DNA of 64,000 bases from Massilia violaceinigra (lineage in GTDB: Bacteria; Pseudomonadota; Gammaproteobacteria; Burkholderiales; Burkholderiaceae_D), in NCBI RefSeq assembly GCF_002752675.1, contig NZ_CP024608.1, forward strand, positions 248,001 through 312,000, in the 5' to 3' direction. Position 1 is the first letter of the stretch. Each line of letters begins with the position of its first letter. Positions 33,854-43,308 of the stretch are shown here, piece by piece. The notes under the pieces were generated by a model. It saw only the letters and a list, made by a program, of their open reading frames with translations. It did not search any database and was not told where the DNA came from. The position numbers were made by a program, and so were the translations under genes.

Positions 33854-35124
33854 TTAATCAACCCGCTTGCCGAATTCCGGATCGATCTTCACCAGCGCCG
33901 CCATGATAAAGGCGGGAATGGTCATCACGCACACGTAGATGAAGAAATGCTGGTAGCCCAGGTATTCCTGGATTTTCCCGCTGAACATGCCCGGCACCAT
34001 CATGCCGAGCGCCATCAGCCCGGTGCAGATGGCGTAGTGGGCGGTCTTGTGTTCGCCGTCCGAGATCATGATCATGTACAGCATCATGGCGGTGAAACCG
34101 AAACCGTAGCCGAACTGTTCCAGCGCGATGCTGGAGGCGATCAGCACGAAATTCTGCGGCAGGGCCGTGGCCAGGTAGACGAACACGACGTCGGGAAGGT
34201 GCACCGCGAACACCATCAGCCACAGGCAGCGCTTCAGGCCCAGGCGCGAAATCAGGAAGCCGCCCAACAGCCCCCCAGGGTCAGCGCGATGATGCCGATG
34301 GTGCTGTAAGCGAGCCCGACCTGCTCGGTGGTCATGCCCAGGCCGCCCTTGACGACAGGGTCCTTCATGAAGGGAATCGCGAGTTTCAGCAACTGGGATT
34401 CGCCCAGGCGGAACGTGAGAATGAAGCCGAGGATCAGGCAGATGTCGCGCTTGCCGAAAAAAGAGGCAAAGGTGGCGAAGAATTCGGCCAGCTTGTCGCC
34501 GCCCCCAAGCACGGTCTTGTCCTCGGCCGGCCGCCCCAGCACCACGCTGTGATAGGCGAACAACGCGATGAACAGGGCGGCCAGCGCGAAGAACACGACC
34601 GACCAGGCAAAGCCGACGTCGCCGGTGCTGGTGGTCAGATGGCCGGCCAGCATGGCCATCGCGCCGCCGCCGACAATCGTGGCCAAGCGGTAAAAGGTGC
34701 TGCGCACGCCGACAAAGGCGGCTTGCTGGTATTGCTTCAGGCCCAGCATGTAGAAACCGTCGGCGGCGATGTCGTGGGTGGCGGAAAAAAACGCCATCAC
34801 CCACAGCACGGCCAGGCTGATCTGGAAGTACGCCGGCAGGTGCATGGTGAAGCCGACCGCGGCCAGCGCGGCGCCGATGGCCAGCTGCAAGGTAACGATC
34901 CACCAGCGCTTGGTGCGCACCATGTCCACCAGCGGCGACCAGAGCGGCTTGATGACCCACGGCAGATACAGCCAGCTGGTATAAAAGGCAATGTCGTCGT
35001 TGCCGACGCCGCGGTCCTTGTACATCAGGACCGACAGGGTCATCACCACCACGTAGGGAATGGCTTGACCGAAGTACAGGGAGGGTACCCAAAGCCAGGG
35101 GCTTTTATCTTGCGCTGTTTGCAT
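33854..35124 (-). pseudogene. ampG: AmpG-like MFS muropeptide permease, single-base frameshift
   Basis: Two overlapping frames together encode one MFS protein of about 423 residues. The first frame (start ATG at 35124) runs from MQTAQDKSPWLWVPSLYFGQAIPYVVVM through MTTEQVGLAYSTIGIIALTLGG and then goes off to CWAAS-stop at 34252. The second continues LLGGFLISRLGLKRCLWLM to the proper end at 33854. The break is at a run of six C on the plus strand (34271-34276, six G in the gene); seven would restore LTLGGLLGGF. The sequence matches the AmpG/PAT family that imports GlcNAc-anhydroMurNAc peptides into the cytoplasm. Either the copy is truly broken or slippage-variable, or this is a homopolymer base-call error. 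It lies between murQ and nagX. Confidence 0.85.
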
Positions 35125-35191
35125 AATTCTTTCGTGATCATGCAGGCCGGGCGGCCGCCGCCGCCGCTCCGCGCAAGACACGGAAAGACAG

Positions 35192-36073
35192 TCAGGCGGC
35201 CAGTGCCTGGCGCACGCTGCCGCGCGCGCTCTCAAGCAAGACCCTGGCCTGGGCGATACTGGTTTTTTTGGTCAGGGCCACGATGGCGACCTTGACATGG
35301 AAATCGCATTGTTCCAGCACCGCGCGGGCGGCCGCCTCGTCGGCGCCGGTGGCAAACATCGTCAGGCGGACCGCGCGCAGCACCAGCTTGGCATTGGTTG
35401 GCTTCAAGTCTACCATCAGGTTGCCGTAGACCTTGTGTAAACGCACCATCAGGGCGCTCGAAAAGGTGTTCAGTGCAATTTTCTGGGACGTGCCGGCCTT
35501 CAGCCTGGTGCTGCCGGAAATGACTTCCGGACCGGTATCGAGGGTGATGCCGATCTGCGCCTCGCGCACCACGGGCGCATCCGGATTGTTGGCAAAGCCG
35601 ATCGTCAGGGCACCAGCCGCGGCGGCGGCGCGCAGGGCGCCAAGTACGTAGGGCGTGGCGCCGGAGGCGGCCAGCAGCAGCACCACGTCGTCGCGCCCCG
35701 GGTTGAGCGCGCGCAGGTCGGCCGCGCCCCGGGCGCTGTCATCCTCGGCCCCTTCGACGGCGACGAACATGGCATCGACGCCGCCGGCCAGCAGCGCCAG
35801 GGCGCGTTCGTGCGGCCAGGAAAAGGTGGGATACAGTTCAACGCTGTCGAGCACGCCGAGCCGGCCCGACGTACCGGCGCCCACATACATCAGGCGCCCG
35901 CCGGCGTCGATGCGCGGCAGGGCGGCCGTGACGGCGGCGGCGATCTGGCTTGAGGCCGCCTGCACCGCGCGCACGGCGTGGAACTGGTCGCCGATGAGGG
36001 TATCGACCAGTTCACCGGTGGGGTACAGGTCCAGGTCGGCATGCTGCCGGTCGGGGGTTTCTGTGTTCAACAT
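35192..36073 (-). CDS. murQ: N-acetylmuramic acid 6-phosphate etherase (MurQ)
   Basis: The product is a 293-residue SIS-fold enzyme that splits MurNAc-6-phosphate into GlcNAc-6-phosphate and D-lactate. The MurQ signature is clear: RLMYVGAGTSGRLGVLDSVELYPTFSWP (about 60-87). The second block is GPEVISGSTRLKAGTSQKIALNTFSSALMVRLHKVYGNLMVDL, and the C-terminal helical segment (about 240-293) matches MurQ length. The upstream GntR gene lies 81 bases away on the same strand and the permease 67 bases downstream. This is the key enzyme that defines the whole cluster as MurNAc recycling. Confidence 0.95.
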   Translation of the reverse strand: MLNTETPDRQHADLDLYPTGELVDTLIGDQFHAVRAVQAASSQIAAAVTAALPRIDAGGRLMYVGAGTSGRLGVLDSVELYPTFSWPHERALALLAGGVDAMFVAVEGAEDDSARGAADLRALNPGRDDVVLLLAASGATPYVLGALRAAAAAGALTIGFANNPDAPVVREAQIGITLDTGPEVISGSTRLKAGTSQKIALNTFSSALMVRLHKVYGNLMVDLKPTNAKLVLRAVRLTMFATGADEAAARAVLEQCDFHVKVAIVALTKKTSIAQARVLLESARGSVRQALAA

Positions 36074-36154
36074 GGCCGCTCCGCTGCTTCGATGCGGCTA
36101 GTGTAATGCCAAACGGGCGGCGTTCAGTATGAAAGGGACAAGAACGTCACAGCA

Positions 36155-36916
36155 TCAGGCGACGCGGCGCATCTCCGCCACGAAGTCGTAATGGTCGCTC
36201 CGGCAATACGAATGGGTCAGCTCGACCGCCTGGCCCGATTCCAGATAGCCGACGCGCGTGATGTACAGCACCGCCTGGCCTTCCGGCACGCCGAGCTGGC
36301 CGGCCAGCACGGCGCCGGCATTCATGGCGCGGATATGTTGCAGTGCACGCACAGGGGTGTGGCCGGTGGTGGCCAGGTGCTCGTACAGGGAGTTGCCGAC
36401 CGCTTCCGGCTTGGGCAGCACGCTGGCCGGAATCACGCTGACCTCGTATGCCATGACGACATCGTCGGCCAGGCGCAGCCGTTCGAGGCGGGCCACGCGG
36501 GCATTCGGCGACAGGCCCAGGCTCAATTGCTCGTCGGCGGACGCGACCACCACCGAGCGGCTGAGCCATTGCGAGCCGGGACGGTAGCCGCGCTGCTGCA
36601 GCTGCTCGGAAAAACTCGACAGGTTCGACAGGGGCTGCTCGATGCGCGGCGCCACATAGTTGCCCGAGCCGCGGCGGCGCACCACCAGACCCTGCTCGAC
36701 CAGCTGGTCGATGGCCTTGCGCGCGGTCACGCGCGAGACGTCGAGCTGCTCGGAAAGCAGCCGTTCGGAGGGCAGCGCCTGGTCGACCTGGTAGCGCCCG
36801 TCGCGCACATCCTGGATCAGCTTGCGCGCCACTTGCATGTAGAGCGGGGAATTGTCGTTCAAATCGACCTTGAAATCGGTGTGGGTAGTGCTCATTACGG
36901 TTCCGCTCATGGTCAT
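36155..36916 (-). CDS. GntR/HutC-family transcriptional regulator (amino-sugar type)
   Basis: The product is a 253-residue repressor with an N-terminal winged helix (about 22-90: PLYMQVARKLIQDVRDGRYQVDQALPSERLLSEQLDVSRVTARKAIDQLVEQGLVVRRRGSGNYVA). A UTRA effector domain follows (about 100-245, ending THSYCRSDHYDFVAEMRR). NagR/DasR-like members sense GlcN-6-P or GlcNAc-6-P. It is the first gene of the minus-strand murQ run and probably controls it. No convincing TGGTCTAGACCA-type operator was found in the 325 bases upstream. The start could also be 36895 (MSTTHTDF), which has GGAA at good spacing. Confidence 0.9.
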   Translation of the reverse strand: MTMSGTVMSTTHTDFKVDLNDNSPLYMQVARKLIQDVRDGRYQVDQALPSERLLSEQLDVSRVTARKAIDQLVEQGLVVRRRGSGNYVAPRIEQPLSNLSSFSEQLQQRGYRPGSQWLSRSVVVASADEQLSLGLSPNARVARLERLRLADDVVMAYEVSVIPASVLPKPEAVGNSLYEHLATTGHTPVRALQHIRAMNAGAVLAGQLGVPEGQAVLYITRVGYLESGQAVELTHSYCRSDHYDFVAEMRRVA

Positions 36917-37241
36917 CGATCCTGTGCTGCCGCCATGCTGGCGTGCGCATCAGTGTAATCGTAATGCCGCCGCCGGTCAGCAGGCGCAGGCATGAAATTA
37001 TCCACGGTGCGCATACCGGGACGTCATGGCGGCATTCGTCTTGCATTCTAGCCTGATTGGCCGCCCGGCTCGCGCCGCCATCGAGGAAATTTTATGCCAT
37101 GCTGGCAAAGGCGCCAGACTTATTAGCGCATAGACAAGAGATATGAATCGGGGTTATGGGCGCCGGCGCGGGATTCATTGGCGCGCTGGGCGGCCTGTGC
37201 GTAAGCTGCTGCCAGGGGTCTAGCGAGAGAGGTGAAGCGGC
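36917..37241. other. Divergent intergenic region (325 bases)
   Basis: The region separates the leftward GntR gene from the rightward oxidoreductase and should contain both promoters. A short inverted repeat, CTGGC (37102-37106) and GCCAG (37113-37117), is the only symmetry I noticed. A GGTCTAG half-site near 37217-37223 resembles half of a DasR/NagR operator but lacks the second half. No ORF or RNA gene is supported. Confidence 0.4.
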
Positions 37242-38480
37242 ATGCGGGAAGTCATGGTGATCGGCGGCGGGGTGGTGGGACTGGCTTCAGCGTGGTGGCT
37301 GCTGGAGGCCGGCTTCGGCGTGACCCTGCTCGAACGCGACGCCCTGCTTGGCGCCGGCGCCAGTTTCCGCAATGGCGGGCAGCTCAGCTACCGCTACGTG
37401 GCGCCGTTCGCCGATGCCGGGGTGCCGCTCAAGGCGCTGCGCTGGCTGTTGCAAAAAGATGGACCGCTGCGCTTCCGGCCCGAGGCCGACCGCCGCCAGT
37501 GGCGCTGGCTGGCGCAGTTCGTGGCGCACTGCGATGCCGGCATCCATCGCCGCACGACGGCGCGCCTGCTCCAGCTTGGCGAGCTGAGCCGTAGCGCGAT
37601 GGGGCAGCTGGACGATATCCTCCCGCGCGCGGAATATGGCTGGCGCGAAGCCGGCAAGCTGGTGGTGTATCGATCCGGCAAGCTGTTCGACGCGGCCGCG
37701 GCGCGCGCCGATGCGGGCGCCGAGGTGCTGTCGGCGGCCGGCTGCGTGGCGGCCGAACCGGCGCTGGCGGCGGCGCAACCGGTCCTGGCAGGCGGCGTGT
37801 TCAACCGGGGCGAAGCGGTGGCCGACTGCCATGACTTTTGTACCGGGCTGGGGCAGCGCCTGCGCGCCCATCCGCGCTTTCGCGGCATCGTGCGCGGCGA
37901 GGCGCGCGGCTTCCTGCTTGATAAGGGCAAGGTGAGCTGGCTCGACACCAGCGCCGGCATGCTGGCGGCGGACGATTATGTGCTGGCGGCGGGCATCCGC
38001 AGCCGCACACTGGCGGCCACGGCGGGCATATACCTGCCGCTGTACCCGCTCAAGGGGTACAGCCTGAGCGCGCCGGTGCGGCCCGGGGACTGTCCGCCGG
38101 AGATCAGCGTCACCGACTTCGAGCGCAAGGTGCTGTATGCGCGCATCGGCGACCAGTTGCGCGTGGCGGCCATGGTCGACATGGTGGGGGAGGATGTATC
38201 GCTCGACGCGGGACGGATCGCCGGGCTGCTGCGCCAGGCGCGCGCAGTGATGCCGCGGGCGGCCGATTACGAGACGATGACGGCGTGGGCCGGCCTGCGC
38301 CCCGCCACGCCAAGCAGCGCGCCGATCATCGGGGCTACGCCCTTGAACAACCTGTGGCTGAACGTGGGGCACGGGCCGCTGGGTTTTACGTTTGCATGCG
38401 GCTCGGCCAGCATCCTGGCCGCTGTAATGCGCGGCGAGGCGCCGCCGATCAGCCTGGATGGGCTGGCCCTGCGCGGCTGA
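37242..38480 (+). CDS. FAD-dependent D-amino-acid dehydrogenase-like oxidoreductase (DadA family)
   Basis: The product has 412 residues. The dinucleotide-binding motif is VMVIGGGVVGLASAWWLLEAGFGVTLLERD (4-33). A DadA-type block follows (GASFRNGGQLSYRYVAPFADAGVPLKALRWLLQKDGPLRFRP), where *S(F/N)NGGQLS is typical. The C-terminal FAD block is WAGLRPATPSSAPIIGATPLNNLWLNVGHGPLGFTFACGSA. It would oxidise D-amino acids to keto acids and feed electrons to the respiratory chain. D-alanine released by the dipeptidase and carboxypeptidases encoded nearby would be a natural substrate; this is inference. GAGAGG lies 9 bases before the ATG. A cognate alanine racemase gene is not in the window. Confidence 0.88.
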   Translation: MREVMVIGGGVVGLASAWWLLEAGFGVTLLERDALLGAGASFRNGGQLSYRYVAPFADAGVPLKALRWLLQKDGPLRFRPEADRRQWRWLAQFVAHCDAGIHRRTTARLLQLGELSRSAMGQLDDILPRAEYGWREAGKLVVYRSGKLFDAAAARADAGAEVLSAAGCVAAEPALAAAQPVLAGGVFNRGEAVADCHDFCTGLGQRLRAHPRFRGIVRGEARGFLLDKGKVSWLDTSAGMLAADDYVLAAGIRSRTLAATAGIYLPLYPLKGYSLSAPVRPGDCPPEISVTDFERKVLYARIGDQLRVAAMVDMVGEDVSLDAGRIAGLLRQARAVMPRAADYETMTAWAGLRPATPSSAPIIGATPLNNLWLNVGHGPLGFTFACGSASILAAVMRGEAPPISLDGLALRG

Positions 38481-38548
38481 CGATGGGGATGGGGTAGCGC
38501 GCAAGGCGGGCGCGGGTCAGCCGCCACGGTTCTGTTCGAACGCGGCCG

Positions 38549-38791
38549 CTATGCCAGGATTTCGATGCCGATAAGGCGTCCGGCAGCGTCGAAGTCCATG
38601 TAAATATCCGCGCCTTCATAGTCGACGAGGTCGGACAGACGCAGCGTTTTTTTGACACAGCCAGGCGTGTTCTCCGCCGGATGATCGGGAAGACTCAGGT
38701 ACGCAACCGGGCTGTCTTCCTCAGGATCGCAGTCCGGATCCTCTTCAAGATCCGATTCAGCAATCTTCAATTCAATTTTTCCATTGGCCAT
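38549..38791 (-). CDS. DUF2283 protein
   Basis: The product is an 80-residue acidic protein. The C-terminal half (SDLVDYEGADIYMDFDAAGRLIGIEILA) matches the DUF2283 pattern of a D..G.(A/L)YI strand followed by GR(L/I)(I/V)GIEIL. The N-terminal half is strongly acidic (AESDLEEDPDCDPEEDSP). DUF2283 proteins are small, often found near toxin-antitoxin loci, and functionally uncharacterised. The gene lies about 250 bases from the zeta-like islet and in the same orientation. It may or may not be connected to it. Confidence 0.75.
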   Translation of the reverse strand: MANGKIELKIAESDLEEDPDCDPEEDSPVAYLSLPDHPAENTPGCVKKTLRLSDLVDYEGADIYMDFDAAGRLIGIEILA

Positions 38792-39037
38792 AACAATCTT
38801 TCAGGCGCTAAAACAACAATGCGTGCGAATCGCCGGCTCCGGGAACAACTTGTTCCCCGGTACAGGCCAAGCACCAGCGCGGGGGAGGGTGCGTCCGCAA
38901 CAGCGGGCGCACGGGTATGCAAGCATATAATATCCTTTATGGCGTGCTCAGGACGTGTTTGAGGGCTTCTTGCGCCGGCAGCCTTTCCGCATCGGCGCGA
39001 CGTCAACTTTCAGTCTGGCTGCACTGCGCCTGCCGGC

Positions 39038-39349
39038 TTAAGCAACGTCGCTGAGATCGGTAGCCACTTCTTCCGGCTTGCCCCCCTTACCGTGCGTCAG
39101 CTCGAACATCCGATCATAGAAGGCTTGCGCTTTCGAGGAGACAGGCCTGGCGAGAGATGCCTCCAGAAGCTCGGCAATGTCACGGTCGTTCCAAGCAAGT
39201 TGATCCATCCTGCTTTCGCCCAGTTCGCCGTCTTCTCCGATAGGGCGGGAACTCCGGCTTTTGCTGGCCATAATTTGATTCAAAGAACTGTCCGGTAGGG
39301 ATGTTCGCTTGGATGAGAAGCGGTTTTTACGTAGCGATGTTTTCTTCAT
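39038..39349 (-). CDS. Small protein paired with the zeta-like kinase (candidate antitoxin or partner)
   Basis: The product has 103 residues. The N-terminus is basic and Ser-rich (MKKTSLRKNRFSSKRTSLPD). The middle and C-terminal part is acidic and probably helical (LAWNDRDIAELLEASLARPVSS, AFYDRMFELTHGKGGKPEEVATDLSDVA). I recognise no family. The ATG at 39349 overlaps the stop of the zeta-like kinase in ATGA form, so translation is coupled. An upstream in-frame ATG at 39364 would also fit. In classical epsilon-zeta modules the antitoxin precedes the toxin; here the candidate follows it. The role is a hypothesis from position only. Confidence 0.6.
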   Translation of the reverse strand: MKKTSLRKNRFSSKRTSLPDSSLNQIMASKSRSSRPIGEDGELGESRMDQLAWNDRDIAELLEASLARPVSSKAQAFYDRMFELTHGKGGKPEEVATDLSDVA

Positions 39350-40299
39350 GATGCTGGCTCCCATATGACAGCCGGATTCGCGTCCGAACTGTAGCTGTGC
39401 ACGTTCACCGGCCGACTTGCGGCCATCAACGCACCCAGCGATGCCCATTGTGCGTCTGTCCCGGTATCGATGTCCATCCACGCTTTATAGTAGGTCAAGG
39501 CCGGATCGTTCGCATAGGTGTCAAAAATCATACTGAGTGGAACATACCTTCCTGTCTCCAGGAAGCGGACAAGGGCCCGTTTTGTTGCGTCGACCCGGTC
39601 AAGGAGCAGCGCTGTCAGATGCACTTGATACCCGTGATTAATGAACGAATTACGCATTGTTTTCAGACGCCGCTCATCATTTCCTATGACAGGGATGACG
39701 ACGTTAAGTTTCTTTAAAACGCAATACTCTGACAGAGATCGGGGTTCCGCGAACGATTTGCCAAAAATGATCATGCTTGACTCCTTGTGCACCAGAGCAG
39801 CTCCTGCCAGCGCATGCCCGAATTCCGGGAGTTTGCGCTTGGCAAAATCGGAATCGAGCACCATTGCGCCAAGCCGGTCCGCGATCGCGCTGACGACGGT
39901 CGACTTGCCCGCTCCCGGAAGCCCGGTCACCAGATAAGCCCTTGCCCCTGCTTGCGCGTCTCGTCCTCGTGGCTTGGAGCCGCCACTGCCCAAACAAATG
40001 TTTTCGTCGGAATCGAGACGGTCATAAGAAATGAGTTCGGTAAGTATTTGATCGTGCAGAGCGGCGCGCGTATTCTCGCTGCGATATTGCTGGACCCGGT
40101 TACGCCGGCTCGATATCGTCGGATCGGCGTATGCCACCGCCACCGCGCTCTCTGCATCGCGAATGCGCTTGCACAGTTCAGGCAGATCGAGGCTGCCACC
40201 GCCATTCAGCGTGATTGCATGCCTGATACCAAGGCAACTGCCTAAAAACGCTTCGATGCTTTCATGGTCCCGCAGTGGCCTGGCATAGCTATCGGTCAT
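39346..40299 (-). CDS. Zeta-toxin-family kinase
   Basis: The product has 317 residues. The zeta-toxin P-loop kinase domain occupies about 118-300, with Walker A GLPGAGKST (126-134). The following strand LDSDFAKRKLPEF (148-160) carries the Asp that acts as base in zeta toxins. HKESSMI (171-177) matches the conserved KE(S/T) helix, and basic residues at R239-R242-R251 could contact phosphates. Zeta/PezT enzymes phosphorylate UDP-GlcNAc and block cell-wall synthesis. An N-terminal helical domain (1-115, SSRRNRVQQYRSENTRAALHDQILTELI) is not part of classical zeta. The region uses mixed codons and is AT-richer than the flanking GC-rich genes. ATG at 40299 is preferred over TTG at 40314. Confidence 0.82.
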   Translation of the reverse strand: MTDSYARPLRDHESIEAFLGSCLGIRHAITLNGGGSLDLPELCKRIRDAESAVAVAYADPTISSRRNRVQQYRSENTRAALHDQILTELISYDRLDSDENICLGSGGSKPRGRDAQAGARAYLVTGLPGAGKSTVVSAIADRLGAMVLDSDFAKRKLPEFGHALAGAALVHKESSMIIFGKSFAEPRSLSEYCVLKKLNVVIPVIGNDERRLKTMRNSFINHGYQVHLTALLLDRVDATKRALVRFLETGRYVPLSMIFDTYANDPALTYYKAWMDIDTGTDAQWASLGALMAASRPVNVHSYSSDANPAVIWEPAS

Positions 40300-40404
40300 G
40301 AGTTGCCCTGTCAACGAAAGATGTCAATCACCGACATCAAACTTAACAGCACCACCTGACCACGGTCTGTCCGCACGCAAAGTGCGCACGCCGTCCCGTC
40401 AATG

Positions 40405-40419
40405 CCGCCAATATGGCGG
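40405..40419. promoter_or_regulatory. Inverted repeat in the zeta/ychJ divergent region
   Basis: CCGCCA-ATA-TGGCGG is a perfect 6-bp-arm inverted repeat in the 152 bases between the leftward zeta-like gene and rightward ychJ. It is placed where an operator for either promoter could lie. There is no consensus I can attach to it. Confidence 0.35.
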
Positions 40420-40451
40420 ATAATTGCAAGATTCCGTTTTTGCAAACAATC

Positions 40452-40877
40452 ATGCCCTCTCCCTCCACCTGCCCCTGCGGCGGCGCCACCTTCGCCACTT
40501 GCTGCGCCCCCTTGCTCGCGGGCGAGGCGGTGCCGCCGAGCGCCGAAAGCCTGATGCGCTCGCGCTACACCGCCTATACCCTGGGCAATGAGGCCTACCT
40601 GCGCGCCACCTGGCACCCGAGCACGGTCCCGGCCGAGCCGATCGTCGGGGAAAACGAACAAACCCGCTGGCTCGGGCTGGAGATTAAATCTGCTTTACGT
40701 TTACGTAAACGTCAAGCAAACCTGCTAGAATCGCCGGACGCCGATACCGTAGAATTCGTCGCCCGCTACAAGATTGGCGGGCGCGCGCACCGCCTGCACG
40801 AAGTCAGCCGTTTCGTCCGCGAAACCAACGACGGGGTGGCGCGCTGGTACTACCTGGACGGCAGTTTCCCGGACTAA
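40452..40877 (+). CDS. ychJ: YchJ family protein (SEC-C-like metal-binding motif)
   Basis: The product has 141 residues. The N-terminus has the cysteine cluster CPCGGATFATCC (near residues 7-18), the SEC-C-like zinc motif that defines UPF0225/YchJ, followed by the conserved LMRSRYTAYTLGNEAYLRATWHPST. The cysteine pair seen at the C-terminus of some relatives is absent. The function is not established. The coding sequence contains an unusual run of AT-rich codons (TTA CGT TTA CGT AAA CGT CAA) that forms a near-perfect palindrome, described separately as a likely LiuR operator. The stop is 12 bases before liuB. The ATG at 40452 gives the family N-terminus; an in-frame upstream start at 40413 is unlikely. 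Confidence 0.87.
   Translation: MPSPSTCPCGGATFATCCAPLLAGEAVPPSAESLMRSRYTAYTLGNEAYLRATWHPSTVPAEPIVGENEQTRWLGLEIKSALRLRKRQANLLESPDADTVEFVARYKIGGRAHRLHEVSRFVRETNDGVARWYYLDGSFPD
40694..40715. promoter_or_regulatory. LiuR-like palindromic operator inside ychJ
   Basis: TTTACGTTTAC (40694-40704) mirrors GTAAACGTCAA (40705-40715): 10 of 11 base pairs are symmetric, with a mismatch at 40696/40713. The (T/G)ACGTTTACGTAAACGT core resembles the MerR-family LiuR operators described for leucine-degradation genes of proteobacteria. A -10-like TAGAAT (40726-40731) follows. A MerR regulator binding here, with a long spacer, could drive liuB from about 150 bases upstream. No liuR gene is in the window. Confidence 0.55.
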
Positions 40878-40889
40878 AAAAGGATCGCA

Positions 40890-42497
<1,608 letters not shown>

Positions 42498-42518
42498 AGC
42501 AATAGGTAAAGGAATCGC

Positions 42519-43304
42519 ATGGACTATCAGACACTCGCCGTTTCAATCGCCGACCGGGTCGCCACCGTCACCCTGAACCGCCCCGACGTGCGCAACGCGT
42601 TCAACGAAATCACCATCGCCGAACTGTCGCTGGCCTTCGATGAACTGGGACGCAGCGACGATATCCGCGCCATCGTGCTCGATGCGAACGGGCCGGCCTT
42701 TTGCGCCGGCGCCGATCTGAACTGGATGAAGAAAATGGCCGGCTACTCGCACGCCGAAAACAGCGAGGACGCCGCCAAGCTGGCTGAAATGCTGCGCGCG
42801 ATCTACCTGTGCCCGAAACCGGTGGTCGCCAAGATCCAGGGCGACTGCTACGCCGGCGGCATGGGCCTGGTGGCCGCGTGCGACATCGCGGTGACCGTCA
42901 ACAGCGCCAGCTTCTGCCTGTCCGAAGTCAAACTCGGCCTGATCCCGGCCACCATTTCGCCGTACGTGATCCGCGCCATGGGCGAAAACGCGGCGCGCCG
43001 CTACTTCCTCACGGCCGAAAAATTCAGTGCCCAGGAAGCGCAGCGCATCGGCTTCGTGCACGATGTCGTGCCCGCCGACGCGCTCGACGCGCATGTGGCG
43101 GCGATCGTCAACGCGCTGGTGACCAGCAGCCCGAACGCCGTGCGCGAAGCCAAGGTGCTGGTGCGCGAGGTCACCGGCAAACCGGTCGATGCGGCGATGG
43201 TGGTCGACACCGCCGAGCGCATCGCCAATGTACGCGCGTCGGATGAAGGACGCGAAGGCGTCGCTTCCTTCCTCGAAAAACGCAAGCCTTCGTGGCTGGT
43301 GTGA
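42519..43304 (+). CDS. liuC: Methylglutaconyl-CoA hydratase (enoyl-CoA hydratase family)
   Basis: The product is a 261-residue crotonase-fold enzyme. The oxyanion-hole strands are AIVLDANGPAFCAGADLNWMKKMAG (about 49-73) and KPVVAKIQGDCYAGGMGLVAACDIAVT (about 104-130). The catalytic region is FCLSEVKLGLIPATISPYVIRAMGE. The ADLNWM signature and location between the carboxylase beta and alpha genes point to methylglutaconyl-CoA hydratase, the step after methylcrotonyl-CoA carboxylase. It begins 21 bases after liuB, and bioA follows 4 bases after its stop. Confidence 0.9.
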   Translation: MDYQTLAVSIADRVATVTLNRPDVRNAFNEITIAELSLAFDELGRSDDIRAIVLDANGPAFCAGADLNWMKKMAGYSHAENSEDAAKLAEMLRAIYLCPKPVVAKIQGDCYAGGMGLVAACDIAVTVNSASFCLSEVKLGLIPATISPYVIRAMGENAARRYFLTAEKFSAQEAQRIGFVHDVVPADALDAHVAAIVNALVTSSPNAVREAKVLVREVTGKPVDAAMVVDTAERIANVRASDEGREGVASFLEKRKPSWLV

Positions 43305-43308
43305 CGTG

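Noticed and set aside
37214..37226. DasR/NagR operator near the oxidoreductase start (GGTCTAG)
   Set aside because: Only half of the TGGTCTAGACCA palindrome is present, and the site lies next to the oxidoreductase rather than the GntR/murQ promoter.
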